Shown here: one piece after another, positions 51,521 through 61,884 of the stretch
Layout of the letters: every line of letters begins with the position of its first letter
Numbering within the stretch: the first letter of the stretch is position 1
Source of the DNA: Melanopsichium pennsylvanicum
Taxonomy: Eukaryota > Basidiomycota > Ustilaginomycetes > Ustilaginales
NCBI GenBank assembly: GCA_900208305.1
Contig: OAPG01000001.1
Span: 2,108,001-2,172,000 of the forward strand
Direction: 5' to 3'
DNA length: 64,000 bases
The notes under the pieces: model-generated
Told to the model about the DNA's origin: nothing
The model's database searches: none
The model's input: the letters and a program-made list of their open reading frames with translations, nothing else
Translations under genes and position numbers: made by a program

Positions 51521-53653
51521 AACTCTTTCCTGTGACTATCTCCACTGCTGCCAAAGTGTTGTGATATGCTGAGGTCTCGAAGATTTCTTCGAAAAGACCG
51601 TGTCATCCTCAGTGCACGGATATGGTAGCCTCCACATAAGGAGGAGACTGCAGCCTGATTCAAGCACCAATCTAACATAGAACGGTTTTGGTGCTCACCG
51701 TCTTTCCTGATGCGGTGACTTCTCTAGCCGAGGTTGGGATTTGAAAGATGGTGGTCGTCTGGATGGATCTCAGACTGTGACCAATGCCTGCGTCAAAAAA
51801 AAGCTGCGCAATGTGAAGGTCTAACATCAAGATGGGCCGCATTACCCCTAAACAGATTGCTCACAGTGACTAATCAGCCCAGTACCAGTCAAATGGATCC
51901 CTGTCGCGCTCTCGGCTCTGCTCAGAGCTCGAGCACTCGGTCACCTCGGCCTTCATGTATCTAGCTTCCTCGTCGTGACCATCTTGTCTCTGGAATTCAT
52001 CCATTCTCCTTGTCATTCTCACAGTCTTGTGTTTCAGCTTGAGCTCGGCACACCACTGGCTCAGCACAAGAGACCATATCAAAAGCGCCCTGATGCTCGC
52101 TGCGGGCAAAGTCCCAGAAGCGTTCGATGCCCCGTAGCGCCCTACCGTCGAGCCCCAATTTGCTGGTGGATACGGTCCGAGAAGACATTATCCTAGGCCC
52201 TTGCTTGGGTGGTGTCGGTGTGAAGTCTGGTGTCGAGCGCAAGGGTCTAGTCTCGAGGCGAGGCGGAGACGCACCGGTCCGCGAGCTGAGGGTTCTTGTA
52301 CTGTGCAAGCCAGGACGTCCGAGTGTATGTTGCCCCTTTGTCGGGCAGTCAAAAGGATCTCGAACAGATCCTGGAAAATTTTCAACGATACTTAGTCAAG
52401 TTGCTCTCCGGCTTGACAATGAGGAGCTTGTTCCATCCAAACGTTCTGAGCACTTCCAGCAGCTTGCGTATTTGATCATAGCGGCAGCGAGGTGCAAGAT
52501 GTGCGATCGGCATCCAACAAAGGCAGTTGCAGGGGAAGGTGCGCAGCCTGCCATGCGTATATGTGTTCCGCCCTTACTTGACATGGCCGAGAAGGGGTTT
52601 CTACCGACAGCTGTCAAGGAGCCTGCAGTATGCGCTATGTGACGTGTACTGTACCGTAAGCACTACATTATTCTGTTTCTTCAACCGCGGCAGTAGTGCC
52701 CATTTGGGTGCATCCCAAGCATGCTTCTTGCCGTAATTGTGGAGGCTTACTAAGCATGTGTCGCTACCAAGAAGAGATCCGGTCTAACAGCCATGGACAG
52801 AATACTCCTCGTAGGCTTTTTGCATAGCTCGTGCAGACCAGCTTCAGATCTTGCTCGGTTTTGCCTAGCCTCAGACCATGCAAGTCAAGCTCAGTCTGAG
52901 CTCGTGACATGTCATGGTTGGATTCGAGTCGAGTGGGAGAGAGAGGAGCTGGCATTAAGGTAATCTCGCAGCATGCCAAACGCAGCATTATCTAATCGCA
53001 ATCCGCACAACACGAACACCGAGCTCAGAAGCTATCATTTCGAATTCTTCCTAAAAATAAAGATTAAAGAGCGGCCAACACCGCCCGAAAAAAAATTAGA
53101 AATTTTTAGGAAGCAAGGTCAAGCTGAGAAAAGTGAGTCCATTTCAATTATGCTGTAACGTGCTGTGCCGTAGTGTAACTTTGACTGTATTTCGTTTTGG
53201 CCAAATTGATTTTAGTGGCGCCCAGCGTAACCCTCTGAAAACAGTGGCGTGTGGGGCACAAGACACACACAACACCGCTTTGTTACATTCATTGTCTGTA
53301 CGGTACACGGTATACACGCACGCACTTTGACACAGGCACAGGGTGGGGAGTGAGCACTAAATTTCACATCCAACAGATTTTCTAGCAATCGGCCTGCAGG
53401 CTAAGTTCCTACTTGGCAGGTAAAGTATCACGCTCTGGATCAACATCATCTCCACCCAACATCTTGAATCTACATTCCACGTATCATTACACCTCGACAC
53501 CATCACCATCATATCTACGCACAACCACTCAAGCGACCAGTAGGCTTGCAGATAGCACAACCCTAGCTGGTCCACATCTTGTCAACCTCACGCCAGCACC
53601 TTTCAACATCCCACATAAATCAGCTTCAACACCCCAACATTTCAACATTTCTC
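51521..53653. other. 2.1 kb region between divergent genes; ERG1 promoter side
   Basis: No gene recognised with confidence. Around 51870-52190 two overlapping minus-strand frames carry protein-like stretches (LGLDGRALRGIERFWDFA in one; MTRRMDEFQRQDGHDEEARY in the other) that could be a small spliced gene, but I found no convincing splice pair. The plus frame at 52127-52642 is unsupported. The last 150 bp before ERG1 are C/A-rich leader. Confidence 0.4.
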
Positions 53654-55417
53654 ATGATGCCATCTGCAATGACGACAAACACCAGCGCAACTGGTAAGCC
53701 TGACATTGTCGTAGTCGGAGCAGGCATTGTAGGTTCCGCTCTGGCCTACTCACTGGGCAAGTCCGGTCGCAAAGTCGCTCTACTTGAACGTGACTTTGAC
53801 GAACCAGACCGAATTGTGGGAGAGCTTCTTCAGCCAGGCGGAGTTCGAGCTCTATCCAAGATGGGCATCGTCGACACCCTTGAGGACATCGATGCTGTCC
53901 CCGTCGAGGGTTATCATGTCTTCTATGGTTCTCGTTCAGTGCCCATCCCATACCCCAATGAAAAATCCGAAGACGTCGGCAAAGGCGTAGTCAGCAAGAG
54001 CGGCAAAGTTGAGGGACGTTCTTTTCATCACGGAAAGTTTGTTCAGAGCCTGCGCAACAAGGCCTTGTACCAATCTAATGTCACTCCCTACGAAGCCACC
54101 GTTCGCGATCTCATCAAGGATCGTGACGGAAAGGTCGTCGGTGTGAGCGCAACTTGGAAGAAGGCTCCAGAAGGCGGGTCCGAAGCGTTCGAGCTCTTAG
54201 CACCACTTACCATCGTTGCCGATGGATGCTTCTCCAAATTCCGTCGAACTCATGGCAGCTCCATTCAGCCCATGGTCCGCTCCAACTTTGTCGGTCTCGA
54301 ACTCGAAGATGCTCCTCTGCCCGCACCTCACCACGGCCATGTCGTACTTTCAAAGTGCGGGCCGGTGCTTCTCTACCAGATTGGAACCCACAGCACGCGC
54401 ATCCTCATCGATGTCGCTGGAGAAAAGTTGCTCAGTGTTGCCAAAGGTGAATTGCAGAAGCACATTAATGAGATCGTCATCCCTCAGTTGCCCGAGCAGT
54501 TGAGGGAATGCATCAGGAAGGAGATGGAGAAGGGTCAGAGGTTGAGATCGATGCCCAACTCGTTCCTGCCTCCGAGTATGCAGGGTCAGTCGGAACACGT
54601 CAAGGGTGTCATTGTTGTCGGAGATGCCATGAACATGAGGCATCCTCTCACCGGTGGTGGAATGACGGTGGGATTGTGGGATGCAGTGCATCTCACCGAA
54701 GCGTTGGGTGGCGCCGAGTGGGGTCCATTGAGTGGAGACAAACCAGGTCGAAAACCCATGGATCTGTCCAATTGGCCCAATCTCAGTCCCGCGCTCAAGT
54801 CATGGCATTGGAATAGGAAGGCGTTGGCGTCTGTGATCAACATCCTCGCCCAGGCTTTGTACAGCTTGTTCGGCGCCGACGACGAGAATCTCGAAGTGCT
54901 CAGGGAAGGATGCTTCAAGTACTTTGAGATGGGAGGCGAATGTGTCAATGGTCCAGTCTCTCTCCTTTCTGGTCTGGCTCCGCAACCCATGCTTCTCGTC
55001 GGACACTTCTTCGCCGTTGCGCTGTACAGCATCTGGGCACTCTTCGTTCATCCAAGGTACTACGAGAAGCAGAATAGGACGAGGACGCCGTCATTGCTGG
55101 AGTACCCAGGATTGGTCTGGAGATCCATCATGGTCTTCTACACAGCATGCGTCGTGTTGTTGCCAGTGGTGTTCACCGAGATGAAACCCAACGTTCCTAG
55201 GCTCAATCCAAAGGCATCAGGAGCAGGGAACGTCGCATCAAGGGCTAATAAGGGATCGTCTCATAGAGGATTTGTTACCGACAACTTTGGCCTTGTCAGT
55301 GCATTGATCCTGTTGATCGGAACAGTCATGCTTTGGGGTCAGACGAGAGATCCCGCAACAGCGAGGAACTTGTCCAACTGGCTGGTCTTTCCTAAAGTCG
55401 CCGCTCAACCATCGTAG
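53654..55417 (+). CDS. ERG1: Squalene epoxidase (squalene monooxygenase)
   Basis: A 587-residue FAD enzyme of the ER that makes 2,3-oxidosqualene from squalene with O2 and NADPH, the first oxygen step of ergosterol synthesis and the target of allylamines such as terbinafine. The FAD motifs are VVVGAGIVGSALAYSLG near 20-36, DEPDRIVGELLQPGG near 50-65 and GDAMNMRHPLTGGGMTVGLWD near 322-342. Hydrophobic C-terminal segments (about 445-515 and 545-560) fit membrane anchoring. A region near 470-590 has an extra loop (NPKASGAGNVASRANKGSS) not needed by the fold. The frame is open upstream only from a TTG, so the first ATG (53654) is chosen; ATGs at 53657 and 53669 are near alternatives. No introns. 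It is convergent with the Cue3-like gene, 223 bp apart. Confidence 0.96.
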   Translation: MMPSAMTTNTSATGKPDIVVVGAGIVGSALAYSLGKSGRKVALLERDFDEPDRIVGELLQPGGVRALSKMGIVDTLEDIDAVPVEGYHVFYGSRSVPIPYPNEKSEDVGKGVVSKSGKVEGRSFHHGKFVQSLRNKALYQSNVTPYEATVRDLIKDRDGKVVGVSATWKKAPEGGSEAFELLAPLTIVADGCFSKFRRTHGSSIQPMVRSNFVGLELEDAPLPAPHHGHVVLSKCGPVLLYQIGTHSTRILIDVAGEKLLSVAKGELQKHINEIVIPQLPEQLRECIRKEMEKGQRLRSMPNSFLPPSMQGQSEHVKGVIVVGDAMNMRHPLTGGGMTVGLWDAVHLTEALGGAEWGPLSGDKPGRKPMDLSNWPNLSPALKSWHWNRKALASVINILAQALYSLFGADDENLEVLREGCFKYFEMGGECVNGPVSLLSGLAPQPMLLVGHFFAVALYSIWALFVHPRYYEKQNRTRTPSLLEYPGLVWRSIMVFYTACVVLLPVVFTEMKPNVPRLNPKASGAGNVASRANKGSSHRGFVTDNFGLVSALILLIGTVMLWGQTRDPATARNLSNWLVFPKVAAQPS

Positions 55418-55640
55418 TGCTAAGCACATTCATACGTGTTGCTCCATATACCCCTCACAAACACCTCTCATATCTTACATGTAGTTTCGAACGCATATAC
55501 TCTTAATTAACGAGCACTTGGTCCCGTTCCCCAAGCTTTTGACAAGCTCATTCTTGCATCTGACACACAATTTGGAGATGATTAGCTTCATGCTCGCATG
55601 GCATCGATTGCAAAGCCATGCCGATGACAGTAGAGTTAGA

Positions 55641-57887
55641 TTAGAGCGCAACACGAGCCATCTTCTTATCATGACCCTTCTGTCTAGCTTTGTTGCCCGC
55701 CCTTTCCTTCTGTTTTGCCGACCGATCCGTGCCGCTATTTCCCGTGCCCCTGCCTCGAGTAGCATTCTTGCTTTGAGTGCCACTACTTTCTCTTCCTCCT
55801 CCTCCTCCGCCACTTCCACCACCTCTTCCAACACCACTTCCACCTCCACCCCCTCGTCCGCCTCTGCCTTCACCCAGAATACGTCCACCTCTACCTCTAT
55901 CAGGACCCCACCTCCTTTGCCGAACACCACCATCATCATTATGATCGTCATCAACATGACTAACATTCCTCGACTGATCCCGAGAAGCCGTTTGTTCATC
56001 AAGCTCGTTCTGCGATGCAGCCGCGAACAACCGATCCTTCTTCGGATTACGTTCCAGCATCACCGCCCAGGATTCGATCAAGTCATCGCTCCAACCAGTT
56101 GCTTCCTTCAAACGCTTCCTCGCTTCGCTCTTTCGCGTAGAAGCATCAGCAGAGAATGAATGCGATCCATTTTGCACATAGTACCTCAACAGCACTCGCT
56201 CGCGCGCTCTAGCTGAATCTCCACCACCATCCTCCGCATCCTCGTCATCAGTACCGTCATGTGCTGTGTGGCGAGGAAGAGCAGCCCCTCGCTCACGTCC
56301 ATCGTAGTCCAGATCAAGCTCGTCCTCGACACCGACAGTGCGATGTGGCTCAGCAAAGGGATTCCATTCCTCCTCGGCCTCATCGTCATCAGCTGCTTCG
56401 GCACGCGCGAGGATGGCCGCTTTGAGCTCGGGTGCAAGCTCATCCACCCTTCCGCTGCGTTCAAATTTGGGCTGCACGATTGTGGACGGATCAAAGCCAA
56501 AGTCCCCAAAGAGATTGGCTCGGGACTTGACGAGGGATGGCACTTCCGCTGAGGAGGAAGTAGGTTTCGAATGACGTTCGAGGTTGTTCACGACTAGTGA
56601 TTCAGATTCAACTGCAGGCAGAGCTGCAGGCTGCGAGGGTACCGAGGTTGGCGGGTCAGTGTCACCCTCATCGCCTTCGAGCAGTCTTTGGATCACCATC
56701 TCGACACTCTGTCCTGCGAACGAGGACTGAGAGAGAATAGTCCTGAGACGATCCATTCCATAGTGTGGAAGAACTGAGTCGACTGATGTCAGGACTTGTT
56801 CAGAGACAACTGTCGCGATAGACGCTGGTTGCTGACGAGACTTGCCCTTTGCGGCTGCACTAGCAGGTTGAGAAGCGACGAAGCGCTGTAAAGCATCCCA
56901 TGCTGCCCCGGTGAACTTAGGGACAATACTTGCCAGAGTGTCGATTGAGGAAATCGTTTCATCAGCCTTGTTCTTTTTGACTGCAGAGCTCGATAGCAGT
57001 TCGGATCGCAGCGAAGGCCACGAGTTTGAGGTGGCGGCTAGATCAAGCAAAGCCGTCGAGTTGAGCAAAACCGAGAAACCACCTTTATCGAGGATTTTTT
57101 CTGTGTCGGCAAGACCGTTACGCAGTACGGTGACAAGCGCAGAAGAGCCCTTGAGGTTGTCTAGCAAATTCGAGAGGAGCTGCAGCAAGTCAACTCGACA
57201 GGTCAGCCAGTGCAGCTGCCAGCTTTGACCATCCATCTGTAACAGTTCCTGTTCCAGGTCGAGGCCAGCGACATCTCCGGCGAGGTCCTTGGCTACTTGA
57301 GGGAGTACCTTGTCGTAGAGCTGAAAGCACGTTTGAGTCCATGATTGGACGATGTCGGCGTTGCCTTTGATTAGCCGTGCTGGGCAGACAGAGAGGAAAG
57401 CAGATGAGAGTCGCGCGAGAGTGCGAATGATCGGAGAGATGGCATTGACCTCGTGCTGGGTTTGAGATGAAATGACGCTTTTGAGCTGAGCAGATAGACC
57501 AGTCAGGATCTCCTTGACGCTCGTTGCATCGAGTAGGCGTTCAAGAACAGTGATAACCGAAGATTTGGCCTCAGGAGGCGCTGTTACAGCGAGGTCTACG
57601 AGTGAACCTTGAGTTGGGACGAACTTCCTTGCGAGGGAAGGGTCGCCTCGCTCGATAAGTCGGACAAGGATGTTGACATGACTGCGTGCGAGGTGCGTGT
57701 CCGATTGATGGGGTAGCGGGCTCGATGCTACTTCTACAGCGAGCAGGTTGAGGGAAGAAGCAACAATGCGGGCCACGTCTGGCTTCTGGAGAGTGAAGCG
57801 GACCAAGTCCGAGATCGGGAGCTTTGCTAGTGAGCGAACGAGTTCATGACTGGCCTCATTCTGCCTTGGGGAAAGCTCGGCAGTCAT
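55641..57887 (-). CDS. CUE3: CUE-domain protein, Cue3/ASCC2 type, with RGG tail
   Basis: A 748-residue protein. The helical N-terminal half resembles ASCC2. A ubiquitin-binding CUE domain follows near 355-405 (LTSVDSVLPHYGMDRLRTIL, then VEMVIQRLLEGD). Next come an acidic region with EEWNPFAEP and YYVQNGSHSF, and a C-terminal RGG/GGG-rich tail ending in basic residues. In yeast, Cue3 joins Slh1 and Rqt4 in the RQT complex that splits ubiquitinated stalled ribosomes; human ASCC2 is in the ASC-1/ASCC complex. The ATG at 57887 is the first in frame; the frame stays open 69 codons upstream without one. The Gly-rich tail (near 655-730) is longer than I would expect and suggests extra RNA binding. 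No introns. Confidence 0.85.
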   Translation of the reverse strand: MTAELSPRQNEASHELVRSLAKLPISDLVRFTLQKPDVARIVASSLNLLAVEVASSPLPHQSDTHLARSHVNILVRLIERGDPSLARKFVPTQGSLVDLAVTAPPEAKSSVITVLERLLDATSVKEILTGLSAQLKSVISSQTQHEVNAISPIIRTLARLSSAFLSVCPARLIKGNADIVQSWTQTCFQLYDKVLPQVAKDLAGDVAGLDLEQELLQMDGQSWQLHWLTCRVDLLQLLSNLLDNLKGSSALVTVLRNGLADTEKILDKGGFSVLLNSTALLDLAATSNSWPSLRSELLSSSAVKKNKADETISSIDTLASIVPKFTGAAWDALQRFVASQPASAAAKGKSRQQPASIATVVSEQVLTSVDSVLPHYGMDRLRTILSQSSFAGQSVEMVIQRLLEGDEGDTDPPTSVPSQPAALPAVESESLVVNNLERHSKPTSSSAEVPSLVKSRANLFGDFGFDPSTIVQPKFERSGRVDELAPELKAAILARAEAADDDEAEEEWNPFAEPHRTVGVEDELDLDYDGRERGAALPRHTAHDGTDDEDAEDGGGDSARARERVLLRYYVQNGSHSFSADASTRKSEARKRLKEATGWSDDLIESWAVMLERNPKKDRLFAAASQNELDEQTASRDQSRNVSHVDDDHNDDGGVRQRRWGPDRGRGGRILGEGRGGRGGGGGSGVGRGGGSGGGGGGRESSGTQSKNATRGRGTGNSGTDRSAKQKERAGNKARQKGHDKKMARVAL

Positions 57888-58541
57888 GTTTGTTCGCGGG
57901 AGCAGCTTGTCCCTCGTCGCTTCCTCGGGGCAAGCTTTCGATGATTGCAGCGGTTGGTACGGTTTTAAGCTGCCACAAGTGTATGGAAAGCAGATTGAGA
58001 AGAACGGCTGAAGCTGACTTTTCCATAGGAAAGACGTGGTTTGTACAGCTGAGTTCAATCTTCTAGAATCATGGACTTTGTGGAGGAAAATCACCGATCC
58101 GCGTGCACAAGGCCGGGTCTCTCAACATGCAACAACTGCTATATGTTGTCTGGTCGAAAACTTCCATCGAGCCCAATCCGATCATTCACCTCAGGTCGTC
58201 ACATATATCGAGCTTTCAAATTATCAAGGGAAATGAGCGATGCTGTTTTCATTCATCGGATCGTTCATCACAATCGAGCAAAAGCTTGTGACGAAAAGCT
58301 TATGAAAGTTTCATAAAAAAAGCATCCGGCAGTCGCAAATTGGCATTTTGAACTATTGTAATATTTCACAAGAATCCTTGGACCGACGATCCGGTTTGCT
58401 AGAATAGACGATCGATCGGTTGGCTGGACCATGGAAGTGCTTCAAAGCCCCCCGGCGCAGAATTGACCATGCAGGCAAATACTGATGTAGGTTTGACGTG
58501 GGCAAATTTTGGAGTGTTGAGAGAAGGAGGTGCAGGGCACT
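57888..58541. other. Intergenic, promoter of the Cue3-like gene
   Basis: About 650 bp between two minus-strand genes. No gene seen. Confidence 0.5.
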
Positions 58542-59587
58542 TTAGTCCTTCTTGGTCGAGGTGTTGCCAGTGGCCTTGGCAAGCTCATCGCTGAGGCGAT
58601 TGTATTCCTCCTGCTGTTGCTTGGTCTGCTTCTTGAGGGTGTCTGTGGCCGCATCGAGATCGAGTTGAAGCAAGTTGTAGTGTATCGATTAGTCTCTGGA
58701 ATTCCATTGTATCTCGAAGTGTTTCGTTTTGCTCGAAGAGATGCTTGTTCTTCTTACTCACCAATCTCAGTCTGGTACTTCTTCTCAATGTCGGGGCCGG
58801 CGCCGCTGGTCTTCGCCTGTTAGTCACGTATAGCAGTAAATAAGAAAGAATCAGTTTCCATCATCTCTGTTTCAAGTGATCGACAGCTCGTATCCTTGCA
58901 CTTACGCCTTTCTTAATAGCAACGAGCTCCTCTTGAGTGTTGATAAGGTCAAGGATGAGCGAGTAGGTTCGTGAGAGAATTCTGTGAAAGCAGATGCAGC
59001 GAATGAGCGAAGAACGGATCAGCATAGGAACCAGCAGACGATGATGCGCAACTCACTGAAAAGACTTACAAGCTGAGGAAGAGGGTGAATCCGGTCAAGT
59101 ACATGTTGCGCTGGCTGTAGAATTTCCGTGCGGCATAGTTGGTTTCGGTTCGAACATCCTGGACACCTCGGTTGTCGCGGGCGGTCTCGCCCTCGCTCAT
59201 GACTTTGACCATTCGCTGGACGGCGTCGACAAAGAGTACAGCGACGAAACTGAAAGCATAAAAGAAGGGCGGAAATTACGACGAAATGTTAGAAACGCCG
59301 CATCGCATACTTCTGATCAAAAAAGACAATCGCACTTACATGAACGTGATCTTGAGACCATATTGGATCTTTGCGACAACAGGGTTGACAGCGAGGAAAT
59401 GGAAGAGCTTGCGCCTCCAGGTGAAGGGCAAAGGAACCTATTTTCGCGAAATACAATAACAACAAAGTCAGCAATGCCGCAGACCCTTTCGATACTATTA
59501 GCGCACCTAAACACTTACGATGAGGACCATGAACATGGCCATCTCGAAGCACAAAAGTGCGAATACGATGCTGTAATAGAGCGTCAT
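58542..59587 (-). CDS. BAP31-like ER membrane protein (Yet1/Yet3 family), six exons
   Basis: Exons 59587-59519, 59437-59340, 59249-59070, 58981-58906, 58816-58762 and 58642-58542 join in phase to 192 residues. Donors are GTAAGT in the first four introns and GTGAGT in the fifth; a CTAAT branch-like site precedes the last acceptor. The product starts MTLYYSIVFALLCFEMAMFM and has three N-terminal transmembrane helices: the first in exon 1, the second in exons 2-3 (ITFIFVAVLFVDAVQRM) and the third in exons 3-4. RNMYLTGFTLFLSLIL and RTYSLILDL are typical BAP31 sequences. A short charged coiled-coil tail ends TSTKKD. The family acts in the ER in cargo export and quality control; yeast Yet3 binds the translocon. 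The length matches Yet1/Yet3 (about 205). Confidence 0.87.
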
Positions 59588-60151
59588 ATTGAAGCAGTTG
59601 ATGTAGCAAAGGCAGACGAAGGAGTTTGCTTTGGAAGTTGATGTGATATGATGTGAGCGCAAGAAGGATAATGACAGCGTCCGGATTGAGCGAAGATAGA
59701 GACCGTTTGTGTCCTTAGGAGGGATGTCAGTATCACAGAATGACTGTACTGTATTTCAGCTTTAAGGCAGTGCGCTATGACGAAGGGGGCACGCCAAAAA
59801 AATAAAAAGGGCAAAAGCTAAATTCAGCAACCAAACGCGGTCGAGCCACTCCACCCATCGCATTTCTCCCGATCAAACAGTCTGTGAGTCTCATACCACG
59901 CTTTGAGCCTTTCAGAAAGGCATAGGAATTTGAGGCACTTCCGGCTGCAGAATGACGCCACTCAACTTGACCAGCTCGTTCTTGGGGATGCCCTTTCTTC
60001 CTTACACCACTTCAAGTTTGCGTTGCTCAAAACAACCTGTAATATGGTGCCTGCCAATCTCGATTATCATTACTGACACATCGCTACATGCAAAGGACAC
60101 CACAACCACGTCTATTCGATGTATTCGATTAGAGAGCATGCAAGCTAGACT
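59588..60151. other. Intergenic, promoter of the BAP31-like gene
   Basis: About 560 bp, no gene seen. Confidence 0.5.
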
Positions 60152-61092
60152 TCACGACGTCTTGCTTTTGACAAAGTCGTTGAATTCGGTCGAGTAATCC
60201 TCGTGCCATCGCGAGAGAGCAGGTCGATCCTGGATCACATCGTTCACGTTCCATTCCATGCGAGCCAGGTCCGTCTCGCGCTTTGTTTCGTTGTCCGGGC
60301 ACAGTATATAGAAGGAGCCCGCTTGGATACGCTCCAACATGAAATCGACCGTCTGCTCAGGCGTCCATGCGCCATCTGGTTTCGGCTTACCGTCTGCAGC
60401 TCCTGTCAATCCGGTGTGCACCCAACCCGGAATCAACAGCTTGACATCCACCTTGCTTGATTTGTCCTCGCGCAACTCGTGCGCCAGAGACTCTGTGAAC
60501 ACTTTAACGGCTGCTTTGGAGATGTTGTAAGCAGGTCCGGTACCTGGTGGGGTGGTGATCCCCTGCTTGGAGCCCGTGTTGATCAGTAGTGCGTCTTGAC
60601 GATGCGTCTTGAGGTCGGGAAGGAAGGCCTGGCAACTGTAGGTAGGCGAAATCAAGGGGAGGTCAGCTTGAACACATACGTCCGAAGCTCCATTTGTGTG
60701 AGAAGTTTACGATTGACTTACATGTTGACAACACCGTAGAAGTTGGTACTGAGGATCCTATCCCATCCTTCCGAAGTCATTGCTTTCGTAGGGCCTGCGA
60801 CACCAGCGTTGGCCATCAGCACGGTCAACTTGGACCCTCCGAATTTCTCAAAGACGCTCTTGCGGAACAGAGAAACGCTAGTCTGATCGGAGACATCCAA
60901 GAGGCCAATGTACGACTCGCCTTTGTCCGCGAGCGCCTTGGTAGCCGACTGCAGACTCGACTCGCTACGATCACCAATGGCTACCTTCATGCCCTGCGAT
61001 AGATAGAACTTGGCTGCAGCAAGACCGATGCCGCTGGCACCACCGCTAATGACAGCGAGGTTGCCAGCCTTGATTGCAGCGTGAGCTGACAT
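60152..61092 (-). CDS. Short-chain dehydrogenase/reductase, two exons
   Basis: Exons 61092-60722 and 60635-60152 join across an 86-bp intron (donor GTAAGT, acceptor CTACAG) to 284 residues, restoring NFYGVVNICQAFLPDL at the junction. It is a classical SDR: cofactor loop SGGASGIG near 16-23, an Asp in GDRSES after the second strand favouring NAD(H), MANAGVAG as the NNAG motif, and the catalytic Ser in NTGSKQG with YNISK giving Tyr and Lys. PGWVHTGLTG follows as in many classical SDRs. The C-terminal 60 residues (EWNVNDVIQDRPALSRWHED) are common in fungal and bacterial SDRs of unknown substrate. No targeting signal is visible, so a cytosolic role is assumed. It is divergent from the ferric reductase, 792 bp apart. 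Confidence 0.88.
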
Positions 61093-61884
61093 TGTGCTTG
61101 ATACTTGAAGATTGTCTTGGTTTGATGGGGATGAGATTGCTCAATTGTCGTTCACAACCTCGATTTCTGCGTTCATGGTGGGATGGTGGAAAAGGAGCGA
61201 GCGATCTTTTGCTTCCAGATGGCAACACAACTTCGCCTTCCGATCTTACCGTCGGCAATCGATCGCAAACGATCGAAGGTTGCAGCCACCAGGCTAGCCA
61301 GCAGATGCTATTTTGGTCGAGCTGTCACGAACCATCTCGATCCGCGCGCTGCGGGTGGGTCACGATCTCGAAATTTGGATAGCCGACAAAATCCATTTTT
61401 CGTACGGAAAACAGGCCCCTACTCGAAAGACAGGTCTTCGGACGGCTCCTTCATCACCACCAACCGACCACGTCCTCACCACATCGGCGCTCACTCTTTC
61501 TGCAAGATCCATTTGGTCCTTTCTGCCCAAGTGCGTTCGACAAGACGGCAAAATAAATGTTTTCTGAATCTGTGTTCAGAGAACCTGCCAAACCAAGCTC
61601 AGCTCGGAGGGTTTCTGCCGCAAACTTAAAAATTACGCTCGGATCCCATGTGGGCGGCATCTTCCCCCGCGTGGAAAAGGGTCCGACGTAGCTGTCCATT
61701 ACAGCTGCTGTATAAAAGACTCCGAGATGGCGTTCGTTAAAGCCCGTCGGAAATGGGACCGCAACTGATGGTCCTACGGGCATCTTTCCCTTTGCGTTTC
61801 ACTACCACCATCGCTCCTGACCGTCACACGCCCGCAAAAAGGTGCTCCTCGACGTAGCCAGCATCAGAAGACATAGCAGTCAAC
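61093..61884. promoter_or_regulatory. Divergent intergenic region of the SDR and ferric reductase genes
   Basis: The 792 bp between two divergent start codons should hold both promoters. No coding frame is supported. I looked for the GATA-type core of smut iron regulation (Urbs1 in Ustilago maydis); isolated GATA/TATC cores occur, but none is strong enough to call. Confidence 0.35.

Noticed and set aside
52127..52642. 171-codon plus frame
   Set aside because: No motif, composition unlike coding DNA, and no promoter or splice context.
58542..58560. KKXX ER-retrieval signal on the BAP31-like protein
   Set aside because: The end is Thr-Lys-Lys-Asp, so the lysines are at -3 and -2, not at -4 and -3 as the canonical signal requires.
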